Source: CAUVKI01 sp963552605 (GTDB taxonomy: Bacteria; Bacillota; Clostridia; Tissierellales; Peptoniphilaceae). Taken from it: a stretch of DNA of 64,000 nt. Position numbers and translations under genes: made by a program. This document shows, piece after piece, positions 40,111-50,053 of this stretch (the stretch's first letter is position 1; the number at the start of each line of letters is the position of its first letter). The notes under the pieces were generated by a model, which saw only the letters and a list, made by a program, of their open reading frames with translations, was not told where the DNA came from and made no database searches. The stretch is from contig CAUVKI010000002.1 of assembly GCA_963552605.1 (NCBI GenBank), forward strand, positions 1 through 64,000, read 5' to 3'.

Positions 40111-40725
40111 TTAATTGACCCCCAACGCTTTCAGCATAACATTGAAAGAATCCAAATCAGGGATAAAAAACAGGTTTCCCTTAATTAAAAGATCGTCCTC
40201 CCCCTCAAATACAGTTTCAATCATAAGCACATTATCGGCAATATAACCGTATTGTATAGCCGGCACACTTAAAATGGCTCCTGCCATATCCAAAGAAAAA
40301 GAAGGTATTGAAATAAAAATTTTAAGGCTTGTAATCTGTGAAAGTGAATTGGAGTATGACGAGGCGAGAATATTTCCTATCTCCTGCAAAGCGGAAACAT
40401 CGGACTCATCTATTTCGTCGGGCGTTTTATTTCTGCCGTAAAGAGCATTTGTGAGGTTAATCGCAGACTGAGTATCCAAAGCAAACATAATATTTCCCAC
40501 AATATCTTCCGAAAGCTCAAAATAAATCCCTACTATGAGGTTCTCCTCACCGCCCAAAATAGTCGCAACATCTTGAAATTCCATAATTCGCACATTGGGA
40601 ACACGCATATCTACTTTTTTATTAAGCATCTGCGCAAGGGCAGTCGCCGCATTCCCCGCACCTATATTACCCAATTCTTTCAGTATATCAATAACCATAT
40701 CGTTGATATTATCTAATGTTTGCAT
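40111..40725 (-). CDS. cheC: CheY-P phosphatase CheC
   Basis: Two phosphatase centres of the CheC/FliY/CheX family are visible: LKELGNIGAGNAATALAQML (about residues 14-33) and ALQEIGNILASSYSNSLSQI (about 110-130), each with the E-x-x-N pair. CheC dephosphorylates CheY-P and binds CheD; the complex gives feedback in methylation-independent adaptation. Gene pairing with cheD supports this. Confidence 0.93.
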   Translation of the reverse strand: MQTLDNINDMVIDILKELGNIGAGNAATALAQMLNKKVDMRVPNVRIMEFQDVATILGGEENLIVGIYFELSEDIVGNIMFALDTQSAINLTNALYGRNKTPDEIDESDVSALQEIGNILASSYSNSLSQITSLKIFISIPSFSLDMAGAILSVPAIQYGYIADNVLMIETVFEGEDDLLIKGNLFFIPDLDSFNVMLKALGVN

Positions 40726-40740
40726 TGTTTCTTACTCCTA

Positions 40741-41178
40741 TTAATTCTCAAGTATTTTTGCCAAATCCAGAATTATGATAAGCCGACCGTCCTGCGTCTT
40801 TCCAATCCCCGTTATCAACTCCTCCGTCACCTGATCGGAAGATGCCTGTGCAGCTTGGTCGATTTTATCCTGAGGTATATTTATCACCTCGGATGATGAA
40901 TCCACTACCAACCCCACAGTCAACTCGTCTTTCATAACGACAATAGTACGAGAGTAAGAATCCTCTTCCTTTTCCATAAGACCGAGTTTGGATCTCAAAT
41001 CCAAAACCGTCACCACATCGCCTCTTAGGTTCATAACGCCCTTAACATAGGGATAGGTATTAGGCACTCTGGTGGTTTTTGAAGGCTTCTCGATCCCTTT
41101 TACGCACCTTATCGGAAGACCGTAAAACTCATCACTCAGCTTGAAAACCACATACTTGTTATCCATTGTATCAGCCAT
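40741..41178 (-). CDS. cheW: chemotaxis adaptor CheW
   Basis: A single CheW domain of 145 aa: YVVFKLSDEFYGLPIRCVKGIEK at the start, then the core VPNTYPYVKGVMNLRGDVVTVLDL and the late VGLVVDSSSEVINIP. It couples chemoreceptors to the CheA P5 domain. It is encoded immediately after cheA. Confidence 0.93.
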   Translation of the reverse strand: MADTMDNKYVVFKLSDEFYGLPIRCVKGIEKPSKTTRVPNTYPYVKGVMNLRGDVVTVLDLRSKLGLMEKEEDSYSRTIVVMKDELTVGLVVDSSSEVINIPQDKIDQAAQASSDQVTEELITGIGKTQDGRLIIILDLAKILEN

Positions 41179-41187
41179 ATCCGCCTC

Positions 41188-43236
41188 CTATATCAAGAGA
41201 TTTGTGTCAATTATTAGGGAAATGCTCCCGTCTCCCAAAATCGTAGCGCCTGAAAGATATTTCACAGTTCCCAGATAATTTCCCAAGTTCTTAATAACAA
41301 TCTCTTGCTGACCGATCAAATTATCAACCACGACTCCCGCCTGCTTTGCTCCTTTGCGAATTACAACAACCGTGAGTTCTCTCTCTCCATCGTCATCTTC
41401 ATACATACCGAGTAAATTTTTAAGCTTCACTATCGGAAGCGTCTTTCCTCTGAAAAGAACCACATCTTGACCCTGAACATCACGAATTGAAGTTGAATGT
41501 ATCGTTATAATCTCAGAAATGGAACTCAAAGGAATAGCATAAATCTCCTCTTCCAATTTTATCAGAAGTGCATGTATTATTGCAAGTGTCAGCGGTAGCC
41601 GAATTATAAATTTACTCCCCTTATCTTTTTCCGTTTCCACTTCCACGACGCCGTTAATAGCTTCAATCTTACTCTTCACCACATCCAAACCGACGCCTCT
41701 TCCGGAAACATCGGTGATTTTCTCCGCCGTGCTGAATCCCGCCTGAAAGAGAAGTGCAACCTTATCTTCCTTTGACATCATATCTAATTCCTGCTGAGAA
41801 AGAAGCCCTTTCTCCACCGCTTTTCTTGCAACTCTTTCCTCGTCAATTCCTCCTCCGTCATCGCCCACTTCAATCACAACATTATTTCCGTCAGGATATG
41901 CTCGCAAAACAAGCATACCTTTCTCAGGTTTACCCTTTTTTATACGATCCTCGGGAGTTTCTATGCCGTGATCCAACGAATTTCTTATCATATGCAAAAG
42001 AGGATCTCCTATCTCGTCAATAACCGTACGATCGACTTCAGTTTCCTCTCCCGACATCTCCAAATCCACTTCTTTCCCAAGCTCTTTAGATAAATCTCTA
42101 ACTAATCTGGGAAAACGGTTAAACACCCTCTCCACCGGCACCATTCGAACTTTCATCACAGCTTCATTAAGACTCGTCGTAATCCTCTCAAGGTACTCAA
42201 TCGTCTCCGTGAGTCCTTCCATAGATTCATAGCCGCTTAAATCGTCCATTCGGGTTTTTATTATGATAAGTTCGCTCACAAGGTTCATAAGGCTGTCCAA
42301 ACGCTCTATGTCCACTCGGACGGATTTTTGAGCCACGCCTTTCTTAGCTGCGGACTTATTATCCGCTTTCACCTCCGCAACCGGAGGTGCAGCTTTGGCA
42401 TCTTTAGGCGAATGAGCATTATCTTTTACTTCCTCCTGCTCCTGATGTTTCTTTTCAGCTTCGTCAAGAATTCCCATTATATCGGAAACCTCGTACAACT
42501 CAAGTTCACTTATAGTTTCCATAATGTGCTTAATCACTTCTATGTCCGATTCCGTCACCAAACACAAAGCGAATTCTCTATCAAATTGTTCATTCTCAAT
42601 ATCTTGTGAAGAAGGAACTGATCTTACAATCTCTCCGTGATCTTCCAATGTGCTGAATGTCACAAAAGCTCTGGCTGACTTTAATACACATTTCTCGTCC
42701 AACACAACTCTGATTGAGAAAACATTCATATCCTGTTCTTTTGCCTTCTGAAGCACAGCCATCAATACATCGTCCACAGGAACAGCCGACTTCACTGAAG
42801 GTTCTTCGACGACGGATTCTTTGGGCTTGATCGCTTTCTCTTGCGGCTTTCCTGAGAGAAGGGCGTTTAACTTGTCTATGATATCCTGATGTGTGTCGGT
42901 TCCCTCACTTCCGGATTCCACAACTTCATTAACCTGAGCGTCCAAAGCGTCAAAGCACTCAAAAAGCAAGTCCACTATATCGCCTGTAAGTACCATATTT
43001 CCGCTTCTAACCTCTGAAAGCACATTCTCCATATCATGGGTGAGGTTAGCCATATTTTGAAATCCCATAGTCCCCGCCATACCTTTTATGGTATGTGCCA
43101 CTCGGAATATTTCGTTCACTTGACTTACATCTTCGGGATTTTTTTCAAGCTCCATAAGCACATCTGTCATAAGCTGCAAATGTTCTCTGGCTTCCTCCAC
43201 GAAGATACTCATATACTGATTAACATCGAGATCCAT
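41188..43236 (-). CDS. cheA: chemotaxis histidine kinase CheA
   Basis: Domains in order: Hpt/P1 with phospho-acceptor His48 in FRVAHTIKGMAGTMGF; a P2-like CheY/CheB docking region (about 165-255); P3 dimerisation helices with SVRVDIERLDSLMNLVSEL; the GHKL kinase P4 with N box MIRNSLDHGIETPEDR, G1 VGDDGGGID and G2 GRGVGLDVVKSKIE; and P5, a CheW-like domain, at the C-terminus. All catalytic boxes are intact at 682 aa. The ATG follows GGAGG. It receives signals from receptors and phosphorylates CheY and CheB, both encoded in this operon. Confidence 0.95.
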   Translation of the reverse strand: MDLDVNQYMSIFVEEAREHLQLMTDVLMELEKNPEDVSQVNEIFRVAHTIKGMAGTMGFQNMANLTHDMENVLSEVRSGNMVLTGDIVDLLFECFDALDAQVNEVVESGSEGTDTHQDIIDKLNALLSGKPQEKAIKPKESVVEEPSVKSAVPVDDVLMAVLQKAKEQDMNVFSIRVVLDEKCVLKSARAFVTFSTLEDHGEIVRSVPSSQDIENEQFDREFALCLVTESDIEVIKHIMETISELELYEVSDIMGILDEAEKKHQEQEEVKDNAHSPKDAKAAPPVAEVKADNKSAAKKGVAQKSVRVDIERLDSLMNLVSELIIIKTRMDDLSGYESMEGLTETIEYLERITTSLNEAVMKVRMVPVERVFNRFPRLVRDLSKELGKEVDLEMSGEETEVDRTVIDEIGDPLLHMIRNSLDHGIETPEDRIKKGKPEKGMLVLRAYPDGNNVVIEVGDDGGGIDEERVARKAVEKGLLSQQELDMMSKEDKVALLFQAGFSTAEKITDVSGRGVGLDVVKSKIEAINGVVEVETEKDKGSKFIIRLPLTLAIIHALLIKLEEEIYAIPLSSISEIITIHSTSIRDVQGQDVVLFRGKTLPIVKLKNLLGMYEDDDGERELTVVVIRKGAKQAGVVVDNLIGQQEIVIKNLGNYLGTVKYLSGATILGDGSISLIIDTNLLI

Positions 43237-43238
43237 TT

Positions 43239-44318
43239 TTACACCTCCATGTATTTAGATATTGTTCTTTCCACATCATACAACGATACCACATCATCGA
43301 CAAGCTTAGCCTCAATCGCAGCCTTGGGCATACCGAAAACCACGGAAGTGGCTTCATCTTGAGCTATAACTTTGCACCCTGTGGGCTTTAGAATTTTCAA
43401 GCCCTTAGTTCCGTCAGAACCCATTCCCGTGAGAATCACGGCAATCTTTTTATATCCCGAAATCTTGGCTGCCGAGTCAAACATATTATCCACTGTGGGT
43501 CTTAAATTTAACCACTTCTCCGTCTGATCCAATCTGCACACAAGCTTATCCCCTTCTTTTTTTATCCTAAGGTGATAATCCCCCGGAGCTACATAAACAC
43601 AACCTCTATATAGCACATCTCCATCCTGTGCTTCTTTTACATAGAGCTCGCTTAATGAATTCAATCTGTCCGCCAAGGATTTTGTAAATTTCGCCGGCAT
43701 ATGTTGAACAATAACTACGGCGGCATTGATGGACGAAGGAAACTTCGGTATTACCGACTGAAGCGACTTAGGTCCTCCGGTTGATGAGCCTATAAGTACC
43801 AAATTACGAAATGAAGTATTCTTTTGAGGCAATCTGCCGTTATCAGGAGAAATTGATCTCCCCGAAACCGCAGTCGCAGTGGAACTTCTCACCGCAGGTT
43901 GCGAAAAAGAAAATCTCCTCTTTATTCTACTACAATATTTAATCTTTTCAATAATTTCTTTTTTTTGCTCTGATTGGTTTAACGAGAATAAATTATTGGG
44001 TTTGGGAAGAAAGTCCACAGCTCCCAATTCCAGCGCATCTATCGTCTGCTGAGCTCCCTCTTGAGTAAGAGAAGAAATCATAACAACGGGAGTGGGGTTT
44101 TTAATTTCATTAAGTCTTTTCAAAGCCTCAAGCCCTGTCATCTTAGGCATCTCTATATCCATTGTCACAACATTGGGTTTAAGTTTTTCGATCATATTAA
44201 GACACTCAAGCCCATTTTTCGCTTCCCCTACAACCTGAATTTCAGGATCCGACAAAGCAATATCCGTCAGTATTTTTCTTATCAGAACCGAATCATCACA
44301 TATCAACAACTTAATCAT
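43239..44318 (-). CDS. cheB: chemotaxis methylesterase/glutaminase CheB
   Basis: An N-terminal receiver domain (IKLLICDDSVLIRKIL, phospho-Asp in VVTMDIEMPKMTGLEAL) is joined to a C-terminal methylesterase with the catalytic Ser in LIGSSTGGPKSLQSV, His in VQHMPAKFTKSLADRL and Asp in TGMGSDGTKG. It removes methyl groups from receptors; the cognate methyltransferase gene cheR is not in this window. The ATG at 44318 follows GGAGG by nine bases; the longer frame starts inside ycgR. The genes overlap by eight bases. Confidence 0.94.
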   Translation of the reverse strand: MIKLLICDDSVLIRKILTDIALSDPEIQVVGEAKNGLECLNMIEKLKPNVVTMDIEMPKMTGLEALKRLNEIKNPTPVVMISSLTQEGAQQTIDALELGAVDFLPKPNNLFSLNQSEQKKEIIEKIKYCSRIKRRFSFSQPAVRSSTATAVSGRSISPDNGRLPQKNTSFRNLVLIGSSTGGPKSLQSVIPKFPSSINAAVVIVQHMPAKFTKSLADRLNSLSELYVKEAQDGDVLYRGCVYVAPGDYHLRIKKEGDKLVCRLDQTEKWLNLRPTVDNMFDSAAKISGYKKIAVILTGMGSDGTKGLKILKPTGCKVIAQDEATSVVFGMPKAAIEAKLVDDVVSLYDVERTISKYMEV

Positions 44319-44979
44319 CGGCTCTGCCCTCCGCAATAAGATGTCTGTGATACTCGAAAAGATACTTGACTATAATATCCTCTTGAAGTTCAGTCAATCC
44401 CTCAAAAATCAACGCATACTGAAATTTGTGGCGCACACTCTTATTATCCAATTTTCTGACCACTTTTAATTTTGACACAACCTTGGATTCTCCCAAATCA
44501 ATCTCACAATCCAATTCATCTCCTTCAGAAAAAGTCAAATTGGAAAAAACTTTCACTCCTCCTGCGGAAATATCAACGGTTTCAGTATCCTCCGCTTTTT
44601 CCTTACCCTCGATATAACAGATAAGCTTAATCGGAAGCGAACAGCCCATTCTGAAACTGTTTCTGTTCTGCCTTGACTTAAATCCGGAAATTCGCTCCAC
44701 CAGCAACATATAACCGTTATCCTTGATGGTTTCTTTGATCAGAAATTCGCTAAATATCTCCCCGCGAATCTCAGATTTAGCGGAAATCAAAATCCTGCTC
44801 CCTCTGGGAAAATACGCATACATCCCTTTCTTGATAGGACCCAGTATCAACCATTCCATATCATTTATCTCTACGATTTGTGATGTATAGTCATAGAAAT
44901 CTATCTCCCTTTCCCCGACACTTTCAATGCCCGCTCTTGCAACACCAATTTTCATTCCGACTTCAATATCCCGTATCAT
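44311..44979 (-). CDS. ycgR: YcgR-type PilZ flagellar brake protein
   Basis: An N-terminal YcgR domain (about 1-98) is followed by a C-terminal PilZ domain with the c-di-GMP signature: RNSFR (Arg106 and Arg110) and DISAGG (Asp136, Ser138, Gly141). On binding c-di-GMP such proteins slow or bias the flagellar motor through MotA or FliG/FliM. Its place inside the operon, between flhG and cheB, ties second-messenger control to motor assembly. It is the only obvious c-di-GMP receptor here. Confidence 0.9.
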   Translation of the reverse strand: MIRDIEVGMKIGVARAGIESVGEREIDFYDYTSQIVEINDMEWLILGPIKKGMYAYFPRGSRILISAKSEIRGEIFSEFLIKETIKDNGYMLLVERISGFKSRQNRNSFRMGCSLPIKLICYIEGKEKAEDTETVDISAGGVKVFSNLTFSEGDELDCEIDLGESKVVSKLKVVRKLDNKSVRHKFQYALIFEGLTELQEDIIVKYLFEYHRHLIAEGRADD

Positions 44980-44988
44980 AAACTCACC

Positions 44989-45861
44989 TCAACTCAAAAA
45001 CAAGGAAAAAATCCTATCCGAAAGTTTTTTCCTGTTTTCTTTTTTTTCATGTGTCACCAAAAAATCAGCCATCTCAACGACTCTCCTTGATGCCTCACTT
45101 CTTTTGTTCATAATAATAAATGGTGTTTGCATACGAATGGACTTGACAACATCATCACTTCTCGGAATATAGCCAAGCTTCTCTATCCCAACGGAAATAA
45201 AATTCTTGCCGGCATCGGCTATCTTTTCATAGACCAATTCGCTTTCCTTGAAGCTCTTTACCATATTCGCCACATATAAAATCCTGCCTCTATATCCCGC
45301 ACCGTTAGCTGCCTTGACCAACACATATGCATCCATTACCGAAGTGGGATCCGGAGTGGAAATCACAATTAAAGTGTCGGAAAGTCTTATAAAATCTATC
45401 ACCTGAGGACTTATCCCCGCACCCGTATCAATCAAAATATAATCATAAAAATCCTGAAGCTTTTGAATTTCACCGATAATAAAGGCTATTCCCGATTCAT
45501 TCGCCAAATTATTCAATGCGGTAATCCCCGCCCCCCCGGACACCAGATGAACATCTTCAGGAATGTGGGCAATCACTTCCCCCACTCTTCTCTTTCCCTC
45601 AATCACATCGGAAAAACTATAAGGGGTATCCACTCCCGCTATAATCTCTATATTGCTTAATCCTATATCGGCATCAATTATACACACCGACTTTCCCATC
45701 TGTCTTATGGCTATGGAAAGGTTTAGGGTTATATTGCTCTTTCCCACCCCTCCTTTGCCGCTGGATACGCATATTACTTCCGCTCTCTTTAAGACGGTCG
45801 GCTCGCTCTGAGGAATATCCCGGTTCATCAAAGATCTCAGCTTCGCCGCCTGATCATTCAT
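44989..45861 (-). CDS. flhG: flagellum number/site regulator FlhG (MinD-like ATPase)
   Basis: A 290-aa MinD/ParA ATPase with the deviant Walker A SSGKGGVGKSN (about residues 33-43), IDADIGLSNIEI and LIDTGAGISPQVIDFI. The N-terminal LRSLMN segment fits the DQAxxLR motif by which FlhG activates the FlhF GTPase. It has a C-terminal amphipathic segment for membrane contact. It follows flhF with an eight-base overlap. Confidence 0.93.
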   Translation of the reverse strand: MNDQAAKLRSLMNRDIPQSEPTVLKRAEVICVSSGKGGVGKSNITLNLSIAIRQMGKSVCIIDADIGLSNIEIIAGVDTPYSFSDVIEGKRRVGEVIAHIPEDVHLVSGGAGITALNNLANESGIAFIIGEIQKLQDFYDYILIDTGAGISPQVIDFIRLSDTLIVISTPDPTSVMDAYVLVKAANGAGYRGRILYVANMVKSFKESELVYEKIADAGKNFISVGIEKLGYIPRSDDVVKSIRMQTPFIIMNKRSEASRRVVEMADFLVTHEKKENRKKLSDRIFSLFLS

Positions 45862-46927
45862 GGTGAGCCTCCAGCATATCCTTTAATATAACTTCCTGAC
45901 TTGCAAGCATTATGTCATCAGGAACATTCTGTCCGTCAGTAAAATAAGAAACTTTCCTACCGCTCGTGCTTATAAGGTTTACTATATTCCCAAATCCCTC
46001 CGACTCATCTATCTTTGTGATTATAAGCCTATAATCGGACAAAAATAAATATCTCTCAAGCATCTTCTCCAAAGACTTGTGTGAATAGTCCGCACTTAAA
46101 ACCAAAAACACCTGAGCACTTGGAAATTTTAGTATTATATCTTTAAGCTCGTCCGTCTGCTCCCTATCCTTATGACTTCTTCCCGCCGTGTCAACAAACA
46201 CCAGATCCTTATCCGACATTTTTCGACAATACCTCTCCACCTCATCAGCGTTATACGCAACTTCAAGAGGCAGGTTTAAAATATCACTATATATTTTTAA
46301 CTGCTCCACCGCAGCTATACGATAAGTATCCGCTGTCACCAATCCGATGTCATAATGCCCCTCTATAACAAGCTTTGATGCGAGTTTTGCAAGGGTGGTG
46401 GTCTTTCCGACTCCCGTGGGTCCCACAAAAATCACAATCCCGCCTTTTCCCACAACATGAACAGGTTCCGATTCCCCTATGATTTTTGCGAGGCGTTTTC
46501 TGATTTCCCCTACTATGAAATCTTCGTCTTCATTCGGCAAATTTTTCAATTCAGCGTTTATCTCATAGACAATCTCGTCCGCTATGGATTTTTTTAAACC
46601 CGAACGCAAAAGACACTCCGAATATTTTATCAAGTGCTTATTTTCTATTTTTATGCTGTTTTTTTCTATGTTTTTTATTGCGTCTTTAAGAGATCTCACT
46701 TCCTCGGACAGTTGCGAAAGCTTATGATTTTCTCTGAAAACGGCATCGGATTTTTTTTCATCTTCATATGCCGCAGTAATTTCAATCATAGGTTTTCTAA
46801 ATATGCCAAATAGTCCTTTCTGCCTGACTTCTCTGGTAGCAAGGACTATTGCATCACTTCCCAATTCACTTTTAAGCTGCGTCATCACTTCATAATTGCT
46901 GGCTCCGAGGAATTTTTTAATCTTCAT
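45854..46927 (-). CDS. flhF: flagellar SRP-like GTPase FlhF
   Basis: N-terminal MKIKKFLGASNYEVMTQLKSELGSDA is the FlhF B-domain; the NG domain carries G1 VGPTGVGKTTTLAKLAS, the insertion box TADTYRIAAVEQLKIYS, G3 FVDTAGRSHKD and G4 IITKIDES. FlhF targets the first flagellar components to the membrane and sets flagellum position together with FlhG. It overlaps the flhA end by 11 bases. Confidence 0.94.
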   Translation of the reverse strand: MKIKKFLGASNYEVMTQLKSELGSDAIVLATREVRQKGLFGIFRKPMIEITAAYEDEKKSDAVFRENHKLSQLSEEVRSLKDAIKNIEKNSIKIENKHLIKYSECLLRSGLKKSIADEIVYEINAELKNLPNEDEDFIVGEIRKRLAKIIGESEPVHVVGKGGIVIFVGPTGVGKTTTLAKLASKLVIEGHYDIGLVTADTYRIAAVEQLKIYSDILNLPLEVAYNADEVERYCRKMSDKDLVFVDTAGRSHKDREQTDELKDIILKFPSAQVFLVLSADYSHKSLEKMLERYLFLSDYRLIITKIDESEGFGNIVNLISTSGRKVSYFTDGQNVPDDIMLASQEVILKDMLEAHHE

Positions 46928-48956
46928 ACCCTATTGCTCCTAAGGATTGAACCTCCACGGTGGGTTCTATCTCGTTATAAGAAAGCACTATCATATCACG
47001 GGTAAGCTGTTCCGTCATTCGCTTAAAATAAAAACGCACGATAGGAGCTGTCAGAATTATCGGCTGCTCCCCAATTGAAGTCAAATTCTGAACCTGTTTT
47101 AACGAACTTGCCAAAACTTTTTGGATAATATCCGGCTCTATAGCCAAATAACTTCCCGTCTCGCTCTTGTTTAGCGAGTTCATAATCAACTCTTCCAAGT
47201 TGCCGTCAAGAACAACCACTTTCAATGTGTTATCCTGCACATATTTGCCGGTTATATACCCTGAAAGTCTTTGCCTTGTATATTCAGTCAAAAGATCGGT
47301 GTCGGTCGTAGTTTTACCATATTCTGAGAGGGTTTCCAGAATAGTCACCAAATCTCTTATGCTCACTTGTTCTCTTAAGAGATTTGAAAGCACTCTTTGT
47401 ATCTCTCCAAGTGAAAGAACACCGGGCAAAAGTTCCTCGACCACTGCGGGGTGATCTTCTCTGATATTTTCTATAAGCTCTTTTGTTTCCTGTTTTCCCA
47501 ATAACTCAAAAGCTTTTTGCTTTACTATTTCCGTAAGATGCGTTGCGATAACCGATGGAGGATCCACTACGGTATATCCGAAGACTTCCGCCTTTTCTCT
47601 CTCACTCTCGGTTATCCACTTGGCAGGAAGTCCGAATGACGGCTCAACCGTGTCAATTCCTTCAAGCTCAATCTCACCGGTACCGGGATCCATAGCGAGA
47701 TAATGATCAAATAAGACTTCGCCTCTTGATACGGTCACTCCCTTTATCTTTATGGCATACTCATTCGGATTTAACTGTATATTATCTCTAAGCCTTATCA
47801 CCGGAACCACTAACCCAAGCTCCACCGCAACCTGCCTTCTAATCATAATTATGCGGTCTAAGAGATCTCCCCCCTGCTCCTGATCCGCAAGAGGTATCAA
47901 CCCATATCCGAACTCAAGCTCTATATCCTCCATCTTAAGAAGTCCCATAACATTTTCCGGACGACGCATCTCGCTCGCCTCCTCCTCGGGAAGCGGCATA
48001 TCTCCTCCGGCTGTTGCAGTCTCCATAAGCTCTTTTTGTCTTCTGCTAAGTATAAAGAAACCCAACGCAAGCAAAAAATTTGGAAGTTTTGGCAGTGGAC
48101 TGAATATTCCCAAAACCAAAAGCACTCCGGAGACAAGCAGCATTATAAGCCTGTCCGCACCGAAAACTTGATCGATAATATCTCTGCTTAGAGCATTCAC
48201 CGCAGCCGAGCGGGTAACAATCATACCTGTTGCGACGGAAACCATCAACGCGGGGATCTGTCCCACCAACCCGTCTCCAACCGTCAAAAGGGTATAAGTC
48301 TGCAAAGCCTGACCGACTTCCATACCGTTTCTCCCAACGGCTATGGCAAGCCCTCCGATTATATTTATGAAAGTAATCAAAATACTCGCTATTGAATCCC
48401 CTTTCACAAACTTGCTCGCACCGTCCATAGCTCCGTAAAAATCGGCATTTCTCTGGACATCATCTCGCCTTTGCTGTGCCTGTTTCTCGTTTATAATACC
48501 CGCATTCAAATCCGCATCTATCGCCATTTGCTTTCCGGGCATAGCGTCGAGGGTAAATCTCGCTGCAACCTCGGAAACACGCTCGGAACCCTTGGTTATA
48601 ACCATAAAGTTAATTAAAACTATAACCAAAAATATTATAATTCCGACTATCGCATCTCCACCGACAACAAATTCCCCAAATGCTTTGACAACTTCTCCGG
48701 CATAACCTCTTAGTAAAATCCCTCTGGTTGTAGAAACATTCAGTGCAAGACGCAAAATCGTCATAACCAACAATAGAGACGGAAAAGAAGAAATCTCCAA
48801 CGAATTTTTGGCGAACATAGAAATCAAAAGAATTAAAATTGATAAGGCAATATTGGCGGAAAGGAGTAAATCCAACATCGCCGGCGGCACAGGTATAATG
48901 AACATCACTATAATCGCAACAAATGCCGCAAAAATTCCCACATCGGTAGTCTTCAA
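46917..48956 (-). CDS. flhA: flagellar export gate protein FlhA
   Basis: A 679-aa export gate component. About eight membrane segments cover residues 1-315, including the conserved cytoplasmic FHIPEP-like loop (here RFTLDAMPGKQMAIDADLNAG), followed by the large cytoplasmic domain that binds chaperone-substrate complexes. The start is a TTG that follows AGGGAGGGG at good spacing. It lies 12 bases downstream of flhB. All parts are complete. Confidence 0.95.
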   Translation of the reverse strand: MKTTDVGIFAAFVAIIVMFIIPVPPAMLDLLLSANIALSILILLISMFAKNSLEISSFPSLLLVMTILRLALNVSTTRGILLRGYAGEVVKAFGEFVVGGDAIVGIIIFLVIVLINFMVITKGSERVSEVAARFTLDAMPGKQMAIDADLNAGIINEKQAQQRRDDVQRNADFYGAMDGASKFVKGDSIASILITFINIIGGLAIAVGRNGMEVGQALQTYTLLTVGDGLVGQIPALMVSVATGMIVTRSAAVNALSRDIIDQVFGADRLIMLLVSGVLLVLGIFSPLPKLPNFLLALGFFILSRRQKELMETATAGGDMPLPEEEASEMRRPENVMGLLKMEDIELEFGYGLIPLADQEQGGDLLDRIIMIRRQVAVELGLVVPVIRLRDNIQLNPNEYAIKIKGVTVSRGEVLFDHYLAMDPGTGEIELEGIDTVEPSFGLPAKWITESEREKAEVFGYTVVDPPSVIATHLTEIVKQKAFELLGKQETKELIENIREDHPAVVEELLPGVLSLGEIQRVLSNLLREQVSIRDLVTILETLSEYGKTTTDTDLLTEYTRQRLSGYITGKYVQDNTLKVVVLDGNLEELIMNSLNKSETGSYLAIEPDIIQKVLASSLKQVQNLTSIGEQPIILTAPIVRFYFKRMTEQLTRDMIVLSYNEIEPTVEVQSLGAIGYED

Positions 48957-48968
48957 GGATACCCCTCC

Positions 48969-50051
48969 CTATTTCAAACTGTAAATGTAAGCCAAAACCT
49001 CCGCCACAGCCTCATACAATTCCGGAGGAATTTGTTCTTCAACTTCTATCGTCTTATAAATGGTCTGAGCAAGCGGTTTGTTTTCCACAATAGGAATCCT
49101 ATTTTCCTTGGCAATTTCCTTAATCCTCTTTGCCACCAAATCCTGCCCTTTCGCTAAAAGATAAGGTGCAGGCTTCTTTTCCAAATCATATTTCAAAGCC
49201 ACCGCAAAGTGAGTGGGGTTTGTTATTATGACATCGGCTTTCGGAACAGCCTGCATCATTCTCCTCTGAGACATCTCCATCTGTCTTTGCCTGCGCTTTG
49301 ATTTGATCTTGGGATCTCCTTCTTGCTGTTTATACTCTTCCTTAACCTCTTGCTTGCTCATTCGCAAATTTTTTCTATGCTCAAACCACTTAAAAGTATA
49401 ATCCGCCACGGCAATTATGACCAGTGCCAGAAACACTTGCCCGAGCGTCTCTCCTATAATCCGAAAAAGTTCGGACATAAACCTGTTCGGAGTAAGAAAA
49501 ACCGTATTAAGCACGGACGGCGCAAGGTCAATCAACTTCTTTACCGAAAGATACCCCGCTATGAATATCTTTATTATACTTTTGAAAAGTTCAACAACCG
49601 ATTGCTTTGAAAAAAGCTTTTTTATTCCCTTAATCGGACTCAAATTGGATAACTTGGGCTTTAGCGGTTTTGTGGTAAATAAAAAACCTACCTGCGCATA
49701 GTTGACAACCAATGAGGCGAGATAGGCCACAGCAAGCATAGGAAGCATTAAAATCAAGATATCCTGCCAAACTTGTGAAAACACCGAATGGATAGCATCA
49801 AGAGTCACTAACGATGAAGCCTCGGGAATTTGAGCCATCGATCTTTTCATCGCTCCCGAAAAACCTCCTACCAAATAACCTCGAAACAGGGCAAGCCCTA
49901 AAAAACACGACAAAAGTATTAAAGCTCCGCTGACTTCCGGACTCTTTAAAACCTGTCCCTCCTGCCTTGCATCTTCTTTTCTTTTACTGGTAGCTTCCTC
50001 AGTCTTTTCTTCTCCGAAAAAATCCAAACGAAAGATATACTTAATTTCCAT
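48969..50051 (-). CDS. flhB: flagellar export switch protein FlhB
   Basis: GEEKTEEATSKRKEDARQEGQ is the N-terminal signature, followed by four membrane segments and a cytoplasmic domain with the autocleavage site NPTH in ITNPTHFAVALKY (about residue 265). Cleavage there switches export from rod/hook to filament substrates, guided by FliK. The N-terminus has about ten extra residues (MEIKYIFRLDFF) before the signature. Length 360 aa is normal. Confidence 0.94.
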   Translation of the reverse strand: MEIKYIFRLDFFGEEKTEEATSKRKEDARQEGQVLKSPEVSGALILLSCFLGLALFRGYLVGGFSGAMKRSMAQIPEASSLVTLDAIHSVFSQVWQDILILMLPMLAVAYLASLVVNYAQVGFLFTTKPLKPKLSNLSPIKGIKKLFSKQSVVELFKSIIKIFIAGYLSVKKLIDLAPSVLNTVFLTPNRFMSELFRIIGETLGQVFLALVIIAVADYTFKWFEHRKNLRMSKQEVKEEYKQQEGDPKIKSKRRQRQMEMSQRRMMQAVPKADVIITNPTHFAVALKYDLEKKPAPYLLAKGQDLVAKRIKEIAKENRIPIVENKPLAQTIYKTIEVEEQIPPELYEAVAEVLAYIYSLK

Positions 50052-50053
50052 AA

